Assembly: GCF_014750685.1 (NCBI RefSeq)
Contig: NZ_JAAXGE010000009.1
Coordinates: forward strand, 124,001-188,000
Length of the DNA stretch: 64,000 bases
Reading direction: 5' to 3'
DNA from: Bacteroides sp. GM023
Lineage (GTDB): Bacteria; Bacteroidota; Bacteroidia; Bacteroidales; Bacteroidaceae
Below, piece after piece: positions 27,418 to 36,581 of the stretch. The position numbers were made by a program, and so were the translations under genes. Each line of letters begins with the position of its first letter. The first letter of the stretch is position 1. Below the pieces are notes generated by a model that did no database searches, was not told where the DNA came from, and saw nothing but the letters and a program-made list of their open reading frames with translations.

Positions 27418-27456
27418 TTTTTTGCTTTTGAGATAGTTTGTTTCTCAATCGCGGTG

Positions 27457-27487
27457 CAAAGATACAACTATTTATTTAAACTCCAAA
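27457..27487 (-). promoter_or_regulatory. promoter of tRNA-Tyr/tRNA-Gly
   Basis: On the minus strand TATCTTTG (27464-27457) fits TAnnTTTG, with TTTG at 27487-27484. It overlaps the last codons of ribH, so the tRNA pair can be transcribed separately. Confidence 0.5.
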
Positions 27488-27962
27488 CAAAATCAATCAT
27501 TTTTATTGCGGAAATTGCACATTCGTCTCCTTTGTTACCTAGCTTGCCACCGGCGCGATCCTCTGCTTGCTCCATGGTATTAGTGGTAATTAATCCGTAA
27601 ATAACTGGTATATCGCCAGTTGCGTTTAATTCGGTAATTCCTTGGGTGGCTCCCATACAAACATAATCAAAATGTGGAGTATCTCCCTTAATTACGCAAC
27701 CAATTGCAATAATTGCATCGATATCGCAATTTTCCATCATTTGGTTGGCGCCGAAAGTAAGTTCGAAACTTCCCGGTACAGTTTTCACCAAAATATTTTC
27801 TTCTTTAGCTCCATGTTTTTTCAATGTTTCGACTGCGCCTTTCAGCAAAGCACCTGTAATATTGAAATTCCATTCGGATACGACGATACCGAATTTCATG
27901 TCTTCAGCGTTCGGAACGGAGTTGAAATCATATTCGGATAAATTATGATAAGCTGTTGCCAT
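27468..27962 (-). CDS. ribH: 6,7-dimethyl-8-ribityllumazine synthase
   Basis: 164 residues, the normal length. It makes lumazine from the ribityl-amino-uracil and dihydroxybutanone phosphate intermediates, the penultimate riboflavin step. Family signatures are GIVVSEWN, VPGSFELTFGA, AIIAIGCVIKGDTPHFDYV and GLITTNTMEQAEDRAG. It lies downstream of a TPR protein gene on the same strand with a hairpin-bearing 164-bp gap. No other riboflavin gene or FMN riboswitch is in the window. Confidence 0.97.
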   Translation of the reverse strand: MATAYHNLSEYDFNSVPNAEDMKFGIVVSEWNFNITGALLKGAVETLKKHGAKEENILVKTVPGSFELTFGANQMMENCDIDAIIAIGCVIKGDTPHFDYVCMGATQGITELNATGDIPVIYGLITTNTMEQAEDRAGGKLGNKGDECAISAIKMIDFVWSLNK

Positions 27963-28026
27963 AATAAATTGAGGATTGAGAATTAAAAATTAAAAAATGA
28001 AAGTTTTAGAAAGGATTGAGAAAAAA

Positions 28027-28100
28027 GGCACGGATTACACGGATTTCACGGTTGTAGTTGATAACTGTTTTAATCCGTGTCAATCTGTGTAATCCGTGCC
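28027..28100. repeat. inverted repeat GGCACGGATTACACGGATT
   Basis: The left arm (28027-28045) and right arm AATCTGTGTAATCCGTGCC (28082-28100) are complementary with one mismatch around a 36-nt loop. The loop repeats ACGG and AATCCGTGT words. It may be a terminator-like or REP-like element between the TPR gene and ribH, and it looks like the kind of repeat that recurs in a genome. Confidence 0.7.
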
Positions 28101-28126
28101 TGATATCTTATATATAATAAGGTATA

Positions 28127-28810
28127 TTATTTCTTCATCAACTTAGCCTGCTCGATATATTTGTCGATGTCCATAGCTTGGTAAGATTGGAAGTATTTGT
28201 CCTTGATCTTTGTATAAGCGTTCACTGCATCATCAAATTTACCTTGTTTCACCAGGATTTCTCCGGCTTGTACCAGGAAGATCGGGCTCAATGTGTTGTT
28301 GTCAGCTTTGTCTGCTGCCGAGAGCAAAGTAGAAGCTGCTTTATCCAGTTGGCCGAGTTGTGCATAGCAGTTACCGGCAGCACCCAAAATTGCGGGAGCA
28401 ACCATCTGGTCTTTTCCGTTGAAGCTATCCAGCATCTTCACTGCTTCTTCGTATTTGCCGAGTTGTGCATAGCAAATACCTGCATAAGCTTTCGCTAAAT
28501 TAGCGGCTTTTGTTCCGCTGTAGTCATCTGCTACTTTCAGGAAACCTGCAAAACCAATGCTGTCACCGTTCAGTGCTTGTTCAAAAGCATCCTGTTCAAA
28601 GTATTCCTGTCCTTTGAAAAGAGCTGCTTGTGCTTTTTCTTCACGTGGTTCAGCATAGAGGTTTTTGTACATGATAAAACCTGCTACAATAATAATCACA
28701 GCAACAACACCGCCGATGATTGCGTTTTTGTACTTGATAAGAAATGCTTCCGATTGTGTCAGTGCATCTTCTACGTTCAGATGTTCGTTCTGATTCTTTT
28801 GTTCTGCCAT
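28127..28810 (-). CDS. membrane-anchored tetratricopeptide repeat protein
   Basis: 227 residues: a short cytoplasmic N-terminus, one transmembrane helix (NAIIGGVVAVIIIVAGFIMY, about 31-50), then periplasmic TPR helices (NLAKAYAGICYAQLGKYEEAVKML and AAGNCYAQLGQLDKAASTLL patterns). It resembles YfgM-type proteins linked to the Sec machinery and envelope quality control, but a precise role cannot be told from sequence. It is divergent from recF, and its gene is followed by ribH. Confidence 0.85.
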   Translation of the reverse strand: MAEQKNQNEHLNVEDALTQSEAFLIKYKNAIIGGVVAVIIIVAGFIMYKNLYAEPREEKAQAALFKGQEYFEQDAFEQALNGDSIGFAGFLKVADDYSGTKAANLAKAYAGICYAQLGKYEEAVKMLDSFNGKDQMVAPAILGAAGNCYAQLGQLDKAASTLLSAADKADNNTLSPIFLVQAGEILVKQGKFDDAVNAYTKIKDKYFQSYQAMDIDKYIEQAKLMKK

Positions 28811-28940
28811 TTTATATGATTCTTTTTGTTATTATTCACGGTTTGATATTTCGACTCGCAAAAGTAGTTTTTTTATATCTACAAATGAAATTTAGAGCCA
28901 TCTTTTTTTGTTTTACACCCGAAAACCACGAAAATCTTGC

Positions 28941-28948
28941 TACTTTTG
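28941..28948 (+). promoter_or_regulatory. -7 promoter element of recF
   Basis: TACTTTTG fits TAnnTTTG. It lies 22 bp before ATG 28971, which argues against a start at the upstream ATG 28908. Confidence 0.5.
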
Positions 28949-28970
28949 TGAACAAATTAACGCGTACACA

Positions 28971-30077
28971 ATGATACTGAAACGAATATCCATATTAAAC
29001 TATAAGAATTTGGAAGAAGTGGAGCTGGGATTCTCCGCTAAACTGAATTGTTTTTTCGGGCAGAATGGAATGGGAAAGACGAATCTGCTGGATGCAGTGT
29101 ATTTCTTGTCTTTTTGCAAAAGTTCCGGCAATCCGATTGATTCACAGAATATTCGTCACGAACAGGACTTCTTTGTTATCCAGGGTTTTTATGAAGCTGA
29201 GGATGGAACTCCCGAGGAGATTTATTGCGGGATGAAGCGTCGCTCGAAGAAGCAGTTTAAGCGTAACAAGAAGGAGTATAGCCGCTTTTCCGACCACATT
29301 GGTTTTTTGCCTTTGGTCATGGTGTCGCCTGCCGACTCTGAATTGATAGCCGGGGGAAGTGATGAACGGCGCCGGTTTATGGATGTCGTGATTTCCCAGT
29401 ATGATAAGGAGTATTTGGATGCGCTGATACGCTATAACAAAGCATTGACACAGCGTAATACCTTGCTGAAGAGTGAGTTCCCAGTCGAAGAGGAATTGTT
29501 TTTGGTATGGGAAGAAATGATGGCGCAGGCCGGTGAAGTTGTATTCAGAAAGCGTGAAGCGTTTATCAAGGAGTTTATTCCTATCTTCCAGTCTTTCTAT
29601 TCTTTCATTTCACAGGATAAGGAACAGGTCGGATTGTCTTATGAGTCTCATGCACGGGATGCTTCCTTGATGGAAGTACTGAAGCAAAGCAGGGAACGGG
29701 ACAAGATTATGGGATTCTCCCTGCGGGGGATTCATAAGGATGAGTTGAATATGATGCTGGGCGAGTTTCCGATAAAGAAGGAAGGGTCGCAGGGACAGAA
29801 TAAAACGTATTTGGTGGCATTGAAATTGGCACAGTTTGACTTTCTGAAACGTACCGGAAGGACTGTTCCTTTATTGTTGTTGGATGATATTTTCGATAAA
29901 CTGGACGCTTCGCGTGTGGAACAGATCGTTAAATTGGTTGCAGGAGATAACTTCGGGCAGATATTTATAACGGATACGAACCGGGAACATTTGGATCGCA
30001 TCTTGCATAAGGTAGGCAGTGATTTTAAAATTTTCCGTGTAGAAGCAGGAGTGATTCACGAAATGGAAGCTGAATAA
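28971..30077 (+). CDS. recF: DNA replication and repair protein RecF
   Basis: 368 residues from ATG 28971 (MILKRISILNYKN), the usual RecF N-terminus. An upstream in-frame ATG at 28908 would precede the promoter and is rejected. Walker A is FFGQNGMGKTNLLDAV, the ABC-type signature region lies near SQGQNKTYLVALKLAQ, and Walker B is PLLLLDDIFDKLD. It loads RecA at single-stranded gaps bound by SSB. The stop overlaps the next start (TAATG), so it is translationally coupled to the DUF721 gene. Confidence 0.97.
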   Translation: MILKRISILNYKNLEEVELGFSAKLNCFFGQNGMGKTNLLDAVYFLSFCKSSGNPIDSQNIRHEQDFFVIQGFYEAEDGTPEEIYCGMKRRSKKQFKRNKKEYSRFSDHIGFLPLVMVSPADSELIAGGSDERRRFMDVVISQYDKEYLDALIRYNKALTQRNTLLKSEFPVEEELFLVWEEMMAQAGEVVFRKREAFIKEFIPIFQSFYSFISQDKEQVGLSYESHARDASLMEVLKQSRERDKIMGFSLRGIHKDELNMMLGEFPIKKEGSQGQNKTYLVALKLAQFDFLKRTGRTVPLLLLDDIFDKLDASRVEQIVKLVAGDNFGQIFITDTNREHLDRILHKVGSDFKIFRVEAGVIHEMEAE

Positions 30078-30364
30078 TGAAACGTAACGATGCAGAACAA
30101 ATAGGAAAACTGATTCAGCAGTTTCTTCGTCAGGAGAGTTTGGAATCTCCGCTGAACGAACAAAGATTGCTGGATGCCTGGCCCAAAATCCTGGGGCCTG
30201 CGGCGGCTTATACCAACAATCTTTATATTCGTAACCAAACTTTGTATGTGCACCTCACTTCCGCAGCTCTTCGTCAGGAATTGATGATGGGACGCGAAAT
30301 GTTGGTACGTGCACTGAATGAGAAAGTAGGGGCTACGGTGATTACAAATATCATTTTTCGGTGA
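30077..30364 (+). CDS. DUF721 (DciA-like) protein
   Basis: 95 residues: an N-terminal helical segment, then LLDAWPKILGPAAAYTNNLYIRNQTLYVHLTSAALRQEL, the DUF721 core. Related DciA proteins act as loaders of replicative helicase in many bacteria; this short form keeps only the core domain. Coupling to recF by a one-base overlap fits a replication role. Its last 14 bp overlap the convergent PHP gene. Confidence 0.88.
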   Translation: MKRNDAEQIGKLIQQFLRQESLESPLNEQRLLDAWPKILGPAAAYTNNLYIRNQTLYVHLTSAALRQELMMGREMLVRALNEKVGATVITNIIFR

Positions 30365-31142
30365 GAAAAGGTATCGTGTCTGTTACCTTTATTCCCAACT
30401 TCTTGAGTGTTTCGCCTGCACGGTCATAATAGAATGGTGTTTCCAAATACTGATTATTATGTGCATCCACTCCGATAATGGCAGTACAACCTTCGTGAGC
30501 AGCTATTTCCCAAAAGTCGGGGTGAGGGATGGTTATAATTCCGTGCTCCTCATTGTAGTCTTCGTAGCCGAGGTTATACTCCAACGGCAGGTTTAACCGT
30601 GCCGCTGTCCGGCAGATATGTCTGCTGACTAATTTGCAGTGACGGTCGAATCGGGGATAGGAACGCATGAATAAATCCGGGTGTGCCAGGTAAGCGAATA
30701 ATCCGCTTTCCATTCCTTCAATGGCGCTCTCTTCATAAAGCTCAAGCATATCTACTGTATCTGTGTGCCGACCGAAGTAGGGGAATTTCTCATCTGTATG
30801 GAAATGGTGATTTCCGAAGATGATATAATCCAATTGATATTCCTTGATGATTCCTTTCAGCCAGTACAGGTAATCCGGGAAATATTCACATTCCAGCCCT
30901 ATTTTTATACTGATTTGTTCTTTGTACTTTTCCCGCAGCGAACGCAGACTTTCTACATACTCCGGCAGTTCTTCGGGAGTCATGCGGATGTCGGATACAT
31001 AATTGGTATTGTATTTCCACGGAGTATGGTCAGAGAAACCTAATTCCTGGTAGCCGCCTTTGATGGCGCTTAAAACAAATTCTTCGTCACTCCCTGTCGC
31101 ATGATGGCAGCGGGTGGTATGGGTGTGATAATTCGTCCTCAT
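30351..31142 (-). CDS. PHP-domain histidinol-phosphatase family protein
   Basis: 263 residues beginning NYHTHTTRCHHATGSDEEF, with metal ligands of the PHP domain, then GFSDHTPW, GLECEYFP, IFGNHHF, AYLAHPDLF and IGVDAHNNQYL. This is the HisK-type histidinol-phosphatase or a related phosphoesterase. No other his gene is near, so the substrate is uncertain. The start lies 56 bp inside the upstream 5-formyl-THF cyclo-ligase gene in another frame, suggesting translational coupling. Confidence 0.88.
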   Translation of the reverse strand: MRTNYHTHTTRCHHATGSDEEFVLSAIKGGYQELGFSDHTPWKYNTNYVSDIRMTPEELPEYVESLRSLREKYKEQISIKIGLECEYFPDYLYWLKGIIKEYQLDYIIFGNHHFHTDEKFPYFGRHTDTVDMLELYEESAIEGMESGLFAYLAHPDLFMRSYPRFDRHCKLVSRHICRTAARLNLPLEYNLGYEDYNEEHGIITIPHPDFWEIAAHEGCTAIIGVDAHNNQYLETPFYYDRAGETLKKLGIKVTDTIPFLTEK

Positions 31143-31677
31143 TGCTTGTTATGATTATGTCCATGCGTACATCATATGAATCCGCAGGAACTTCTTCTAC
31201 TAATTGAAACGGAAAACAGATGCCTGCTTTATAGGCTGACGGAATACGTGGCAGAAGGCGGTCATAATACCCCTTTCCCCGTCCCAACCGGTTACCTTTG
31301 GCATCAAAAGCAACTCCGGGAACGGCAATAAATTCTATAGCCGCATAGTCTGTGAATATTTCTCCGGTAGGTTCTTCTATTCCATAACTGCCGGTTGCCA
31401 TGTCTTCCGGACCACTATATATGCGTAATTCCAATTCATCGCCTACAACTACCGGAAGTAGAATCCGTTTTTCATTACTCCATTTCCGGATAAACGCGTG
31501 CGTGTCTACTTCGTCTTTCAGCGAATGATAGAGCAATATAGTATTTGCCGCCCTGAAAGCCGGATGGGCTTCGAGGGCGGCAAGTACTTTAGCTGATTGC
31601 AACTTCCGCATATCTGAATCCTCGTGACGGGTCTTCAGTGATGCTATATACTTGCGCAGTTCTTTTTTTCTTTCCAT
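31087..31677 (-). CDS. 5-formyltetrahydrofolate cyclo-ligase
   Basis: 196 residues. It converts 5-formyl-THF to 5,10-methenyl-THF using ATP. The N-terminal KKELRKYIASL region, ILLYHSLKDEVDTH, and the phosphate-binding GVAFDAKGNRLGRGKGYYDRLL are typical. The start at 31677 (MERKKELRK) matches the family N-terminus, which forces an 89-bp overlap with the S41 peptidase gene. The 3' end overlaps the PHP gene by 56 bp. Confidence 0.93.
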   Translation of the reverse strand: MERKKELRKYIASLKTRHEDSDMRKLQSAKVLAALEAHPAFRAANTILLYHSLKDEVDTHAFIRKWSNEKRILLPVVVGDELELRIYSGPEDMATGSYGIEEPTGEIFTDYAAIEFIAVPGVAFDAKGNRLGRGKGYYDRLLPRIPSAYKAGICFPFQLVEEVPADSYDVRMDIIITSNEDELSHPYHPLPSCDRE

Positions 31678-33340
31678 CTTTTTTGTCCTTTGTCACTTCT
31701 TCCTCTTCTACTGCTACCGGAGCTTTCGGGAAGGCTTCTCCATTTTCGAGTATCTCGATACCTTTATTGACAGTGGCATCTGTTCTATTGAAGTATTGGA
31801 GATAGGCTTCCAACCCTAGCATATTGTAGATGATGTTGCCATAGATATTCTTTTCCAGCAGCTTGTAGGATTTTTGGATAAGAATATTTCTTCTTTTCAC
31901 TCCCTTACTATCGGCAAAACGGACAAACTGTTCTACCAATCCTTGGTGGCGAAGATAGTTCAGCAAGTCCTCTTCGGTTTCGTACTGGCTGAGTTTTTTC
32001 CGGTTATTATCCGTATATTGGAATGTAAACTGGATAGTCAGTCCACGGTTGATAACTGTAGACAGATAGGAAGTGACTCCTGTCGTATCTTGTGGCACGA
32101 ATATATCGGGCATGATACCGCCGCCGCCATATACAGTACGTCCCAGGCTCGTGTTATAGCGTTCTTTCTCATTTTGCTTGATGCTGTCGCGAGAGAAGAA
32201 CTCACCATGTTCGTAACGGTTGTATAAGTCGAGTTCGTAGTTACGGTCTTTACCACTTTCGTAAGGGCGTTGGATGCAGCGTCCGGACGGAGTGTAGTAG
32301 CGAGCAATCGTCAGGCGGATAGCCGAACCATCGCTGAAGTCGATAGGCTGTTGAACCAATCCCTTGCCAAAGGAACGGCGTCCTACTACTGTACCCCGGT
32401 CGTTGTCCTGGATAGCTCCGGTAAAGATTTCACTGGCAGAGGCAGAACCTTCGTCAATCAATACAACGAGCGGCATCTTCTGACAGCTACCTGTACCGTT
32501 GGCAAATTCTTCCGCACGCGGATATTTACGGCCTTGAGTATATACAATTAGTTTTCCTTCAGGCAGGAACTCATTTACCATGCGGATAGCGGCTTCCATA
32601 TATCCACCGGTATTACCGCGCAGGTCGATAATCAGTCCTTTACATTTCTTATGGTTGAGTTGAGCCAATGCATTGAGCAGTTCTACATGAGTAGTACGGC
32701 CGAATTTGCTGACTTTTACGTAGCCGATGTCGTCATTTACCATATAAGCGGCATCAACCGTATTTTGAGGAATGTCTCCGCGGGTGATGCTGAAGTTTAA
32801 TAGTTCTTTTTCTCCCATACGTTTGACTCCTAGCTTCACTTGAGAACCTTTAGGTCCTTTAAGGGTACGCATCGCTCGTTCGTTAGTCACCTTTTTACCG
32901 ACAAAGAGACTGTCGTCTACGGTGACGATACGGTCGCCCGCCATCAGCCCTACTTTTTCGGAAGGGCCGCCCTGGATGACTGCATTCACATGGATGGTGT
33001 CATTCTGTATGGTGAATTGAATTCCGATTCCGCTAAAGCTGCCTTCCAGTTCAGAGTTGACTTCTTCAAGATTCTGAGCCGGGATGTAAGTTGAATGCGG
33101 ATCGAGTTCAGCCAAAATCTGTGGCATCGCTTTTTCTACAAGATCGGTCATGTTAACAGTGTCTACATACTGGTCATCTACAATTCGCAGCAATGCGTTC
33201 AGCTTGTTGGAAGAGCCGTTGATGATACCCAGGCGGTTGCCGGCGAAATGCTTGGCATAAAATGTGCCGATAAGAATCCCGAGAACCACGCTGACGGCTA
33301 TGATGACAGGTGTGAAACGTGAAGAGTTTTTTGTACTCAT
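31589..33340 (-). CDS. S41 family C-terminal processing peptidase with PDZ domain
   Basis: 583 residues. An N-terminal membrane anchor (TPVIIAVSVVLGILIGTFYA), a PDZ domain (about 85-175) and the S41 protease domain follow. Catalytic Ser is in VLIDEGSASASEIF and Lys in RRSFGKGLVQQP. The C-terminal extension ends in a lysine-rich tail (KKDGKKKR). It should be a periplasmic protease for C-terminal trimming. It sits mid-operon between dCMP deaminase and the cyclo-ligase, and its last 89 bp overlap the latter. Confidence 0.96.
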   Translation of the reverse strand: MSTKNSSRFTPVIIAVSVVLGILIGTFYAKHFAGNRLGIINGSSNKLNALLRIVDDQYVDTVNMTDLVEKAMPQILAELDPHSTYIPAQNLEEVNSELEGSFSGIGIQFTIQNDTIHVNAVIQGGPSEKVGLMAGDRIVTVDDSLFVGKKVTNERAMRTLKGPKGSQVKLGVKRMGEKELLNFSITRGDIPQNTVDAAYMVNDDIGYVKVSKFGRTTHVELLNALAQLNHKKCKGLIIDLRGNTGGYMEAAIRMVNEFLPEGKLIVYTQGRKYPRAEEFANGTGSCQKMPLVVLIDEGSASASEIFTGAIQDNDRGTVVGRRSFGKGLVQQPIDFSDGSAIRLTIARYYTPSGRCIQRPYESGKDRNYELDLYNRYEHGEFFSRDSIKQNEKERYNTSLGRTVYGGGGIMPDIFVPQDTTGVTSYLSTVINRGLTIQFTFQYTDNNRKKLSQYETEEDLLNYLRHQGLVEQFVRFADSKGVKRRNILIQKSYKLLEKNIYGNIIYNMLGLEAYLQYFNRTDATVNKGIEILENGEAFPKAPVAVEEEEVTKDKKDGKKKRTAQVYSITEDPSRGFRYAEVAIS

Positions 33341-33370
33341 GTCTATTCCTTTTTTAAAACGTTCGTCTTA

Positions 33371-33820
33371 TTATTTGTTCGAAGCAGAATTTTCATCCGG
33401 TTCTGTGTAGATGACCTCAATTCCTGCCCGTTTTAATAACTCTATTCCATCTTCCAGGCGATAATGCTCGGAGTAAACTACCCGTTTGATTCCTGCCTGT
33501 ATGATTAACTTTGCACATTCAATGCAGGGTGAAGCTGTGACATACATCGTGGCTCCGTCGCTACTGTTGTTCGAACGTGCTATTTTAGTAATGGCGTTTG
33601 CTTCCGCATGCAAAACGTATGGCTTTGTCAAGTTGTTTTCATCTTCGCATACATTCTCGAATCCGGAAGGCGTTCCATTATATCCGTCGGAGATAATCAT
33701 TTTATCCTTAACGATTAAAGCTCCTACTTTACGGCGTTGGCAATAGGAATTTTCAGCCCAAATGCTAGCCATACGTATATAACGTCTGTCAAGTTCTAAT
33801 TGTTTTTTTTCTGAGTCCAT
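33371..33820 (-). CDS. dCMP deaminase family protein
   Basis: 149 residues. Zinc-binding cytidine/dCMP deaminase motifs HAEANAI and PCIECAKLI are present, preceded by the substrate region GYNGTPSG. It converts dCMP to dUMP for thymidylate synthesis; ComE-type paralogues share the fold. It lies 13 bp after the lipoprotein gene and 30 bp before the S41 gene. Confidence 0.94.
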   Translation of the reverse strand: MDSEKKQLELDRRYIRMASIWAENSYCQRRKVGALIVKDKMIISDGYNGTPSGFENVCEDENNLTKPYVLHAEANAITKIARSNNSSDGATMYVTASPCIECAKLIIQAGIKRVVYSEHYRLEDGIELLKRAGIEVIYTEPDENSASNK

Positions 33821-33833
33821 GTTGTTTTGCTGA

Positions 33834-34343
33834 TTACTTGTTTACTACACGGAAAACCATGCGGAAAGTTTGTTTACTATCTTTGGGTTTGTATAAAAGA
33901 TACAAGTTCTTATCGTCTCCTTCGTAAGATGTTGCATTTCTCAGTCCTTCTATAAAGTTTTTGGCAAGTTTGTCACCACCATCATTTCCTTCTGTGATAT
34001 TGGCGTTGAAATCATTGTTTTTGCCGTTTGCACTCCAGGTTCCTGCAAGAGAATAAGAAGCGACTACAGTTCCTCTTATTTTTCCACTGATGAGATCTCC
34101 CTCAGCTACGCCTTCAAATATGACATTATATGTTCCATTTTTATTTAGCTCTTCGATACTTTTATTTTCTTCTATTTTGTTTTCCCAGAAACTGAACATT
34201 TCATGTTGTCCGTCAACGGTGATATAGTTTAGCTTCCATGTTTTTCCTGTAAATATGGAAGCTACGTCATCAGAGTCGTTGCACGCTGAAAATAAAGGAA
34301 GCAATAATAGCAATCCTACTATTTGAAATATATTTTTTTTCAT
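33834..34343 (-). CDS. small lipoprotein, lipocalin-like (DUF4847-type)
   Basis: 169 residues with lipobox FSAC (Cys21). The mature part reads FTGKTWKLNYI and alternates beta strands (YNVIFEGV, ISGKIRGTVV, YSLAGTWSANGKNNDFNANI), ending FRMVFRVVNK, which suggests a lipocalin or META-like barrel. No function is known to me. It is translated in an operon 9 bp after the M3 peptidase gene. Confidence 0.75.
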   Translation of the reverse strand: MKKNIFQIVGLLLLLPLFSACNDSDDVASIFTGKTWKLNYITVDGQHEMFSFWENKIEENKSIEELNKNGTYNVIFEGVAEGDLISGKIRGTVVASYSLAGTWSANGKNNDFNANITEGNDGGDKLAKNFIEGLRNATSYEGDDKNLYLLYKPKDSKQTFRMVFRVVNK

Positions 34344-34352
34344 ACTTAATAC

Positions 34353-36452
34353 TTATTTCTTAATTCCGTTTCTGATTAATAAGGCGTCAATAGTCGGTTC
34401 CTGTCCGCGGAAGCGTTTATAAAGCGTCATCGGATGCTCTGTTCCCCCTTTCGACAGGATATTCTTGCGGAAGGAGTCAGCAACTTCCTGGTTGAATATT
34501 CCTTTTTGCTTAAATAGTGAGAAAGCATCAGCATCCAGTACTTCCGCCCATTTGTAGCTGTAATATCCTGCGGCATATCCACCTGCAAAGATATGCGAGA
34601 ATTGAGTACTCATACAAGCTTCTTGTACTACCGGCAGTATCTGTGTCTTTTTCCATGCTTCTTGTTCATAGGCTTTCACATCTCCCTCGAAAGGAACATT
34701 GCGAGTGTACCACGCCATATCAAGCAGTCCAAAACTTAACTGTCTCAGACAAGCATAGGCAATATTGAAGTTCGAAGCGTCTACCAGGCGTTTTATTAAT
34801 TCGTCCGGCAATATTTCCCCAGTCTGATAATGACGGGCGAAAGTATTCAGAAAGTCCTTCTCTATGGCGAAATTTTCCATAATCTGTGAAGGAAGTTCTA
34901 CAAAGTCCCAATATACATTTGTACCGCTTAAACTCTTGTAAGTAGAGTTGGCAAACATGCCATGCAGACTGTGTCCGAACTCATGCAAGAATGTTTCTAC
35001 TTCATTGAATGTCAATAGAGCAGGCTTGTTCTCGGTCGGCTTGGTGAAGTTCATCACGACAGATACATGCGGACGGCTGTTCTCACCCGTTTGTTGATCT
35101 ATCCATTGCTCTTTGTAACTTGTCATCCAAGCGCCCGAACGTTTGCCGAGACGTGGATGGAAGTCTGTATATAAGACAGCCAGGAACTTTCCGTCTTTGT
35201 CGAACACTTCGAATGCTTCCACTTCCTTGTGGTAAACGGGAATCTCCGTATTCTTCCGGAATGTGATTCCATATAACTTTTCTGCCAGTCCGAATACCCC
35301 TTTCTTTACCTGTTCGAGTTCGAAGTAGGGGCGAAGCATTTCTTCGTTGATATTGAATTTCTTATCTTTCAGCTTGTTTGAATAATAGCTCCAGTCCCAA
35401 GGCATTACGACAAAGTCGTCTCCCTGCTCTTGACGAGCAAGTTCCTGCACTTCCTTGTATTCTTCCTGGGCAGTAGGTGCATATGCTTCCAATAGCTGGT
35501 TGAGCAGCTTGTATACAGATTCACTGTTTTCGGCCATCCTTTTCACAAGCATATATTCCGCATAATCTTTATATCCCAGCAGTTGAGCTATCTTCATGCG
35601 TGTATTGGCTATCTTCTTCACGATTTCGATGTTGTTGAACTCATTATCGTGCGTACATTTCGTATTATAAGCCATATACAATCTCTGACGTAAGTCGCGG
35701 TTGTCGGCGTATGTCATAAATGGAACATAGCTCGGTGCATGAAGGCTGAATACCCATCCTTCCTTACCTTCGCTTTTAGCCGTTTCGGCTGCTGCTTCTA
35801 CGATAATATCCGGCAATCCGGCAAGACTTTCCTTCTTCGTCAGCAACATCTGATAACGATTGGTTTCTTTCAGGTTGTTCTCGCTGAAGTCAAGTGTCAG
35901 TTTACTCAATTCGTTAGTCAACCGGCGGTATTCTTCCCGTGCTTCACCTTCCAGATTGGCACCGTGGCGAACGAAACTGTTATAGGCATTTTCCAGTAGC
36001 TGGCTTTGCTCCTGTGTAAGTGATAAGTTCTCTTTCTGGCTGTACACCTCTTTCACGCGTGCGAAAAGCTTTTCGTTCAGCGTGATGTTGTTACTGTGCT
36101 CGCTAAGTAATGGCATAATCTTTTGAGCCAGTTCCTGCAGGTCATCATTTGTTTCTGCACTGAGCATATTCCCGAAAACGGCTGCCACTCTATCCAATAA
36201 ATCTCCCGAATTTTCGAAAGCTTCTATTGTATTGTTGAAAGTTGCTTTTTCCGGATTCTGTATGATAGCATCTATTTCTGCATTCTGCTGCTTGATCCCT
36301 TCAAGGATGGCAGGTTCATAGTGTTCGGTTTTTATCCGGTCAAAGGGCACGGTTTCGTGCGGTGTCTGATATTGCCCGAAGAAAGGATTCTGGGCATTTA
36401 TTATATTGTTCATGGTGCAAACTAGTATCAATGTTATTAATAATCTCTCCAT
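34353..36452 (-). CDS. M3 family metallopeptidase (peptidyl-dipeptidase Dcp-like)
   Basis: 699 residues with an N-terminal signal peptide (about 1-20, ending INA-QNPFF), so probably periplasmic. The zinc motif is H490-E-F-G-H494, followed by the M3 region VYWDFVELPSQIMENF. The all-alpha N-terminal lobe includes the conserved SLHAPSYVPFM. Dcp enzymes remove dipeptides from peptide C-termini. It is the first gene of a six-gene minus-strand operon that runs to the PHP gene at 30351. Confidence 0.96.
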   Translation of the reverse strand: MERLLITLILVCTMNNIINAQNPFFGQYQTPHETVPFDRIKTEHYEPAILEGIKQQNAEIDAIIQNPEKATFNNTIEAFENSGDLLDRVAAVFGNMLSAETNDDLQELAQKIMPLLSEHSNNITLNEKLFARVKEVYSQKENLSLTQEQSQLLENAYNSFVRHGANLEGEAREEYRRLTNELSKLTLDFSENNLKETNRYQMLLTKKESLAGLPDIIVEAAAETAKSEGKEGWVFSLHAPSYVPFMTYADNRDLRQRLYMAYNTKCTHDNEFNNIEIVKKIANTRMKIAQLLGYKDYAEYMLVKRMAENSESVYKLLNQLLEAYAPTAQEEYKEVQELARQEQGDDFVVMPWDWSYYSNKLKDKKFNINEEMLRPYFELEQVKKGVFGLAEKLYGITFRKNTEIPVYHKEVEAFEVFDKDGKFLAVLYTDFHPRLGKRSGAWMTSYKEQWIDQQTGENSRPHVSVVMNFTKPTENKPALLTFNEVETFLHEFGHSLHGMFANSTYKSLSGTNVYWDFVELPSQIMENFAIEKDFLNTFARHYQTGEILPDELIKRLVDASNFNIAYACLRQLSFGLLDMAWYTRNVPFEGDVKAYEQEAWKKTQILPVVQEACMSTQFSHIFAGGYAAGYYSYKWAEVLDADAFSLFKQKGIFNQEVADSFRKNILSKGGTEHPMTLYKRFRGQEPTIDALLIRNGIKK

Positions 36453-36532
36453 AGAGGTACAAAACTACTAAAATTGTAGCTGATTCAACGGATAACAGCT
36501 TGCTTTTTAACAATATATAAAATGAATACAAA

Positions 36533-36562
36533 AAAACCGCCACGGTTACCCGCAGCGGTTTC
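36533..36562 (-). terminator. rho-independent terminator of gap
   Basis: AAACCGC and GCGGTTT arms pair with an inner GGGTAAC/CGTGG region, followed on the minus strand by TTTTTTTG. Confidence 0.8.
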
Positions 36563-36581
36563 AATTATGTTAATCTTCTAA

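Noticed and set aside
27248..27436. Small open frame across the two tRNA genes
   Set aside because: Both tRNAs fold fully on the other strand. Such tRNA-derived frames are a known annotation artefact.
27468..28126. FMN riboswitch before ribH
   Set aside because: The upstream gap holds only the GGCACGG inverted repeat and AT-rich DNA; no conserved FMN element could be found.
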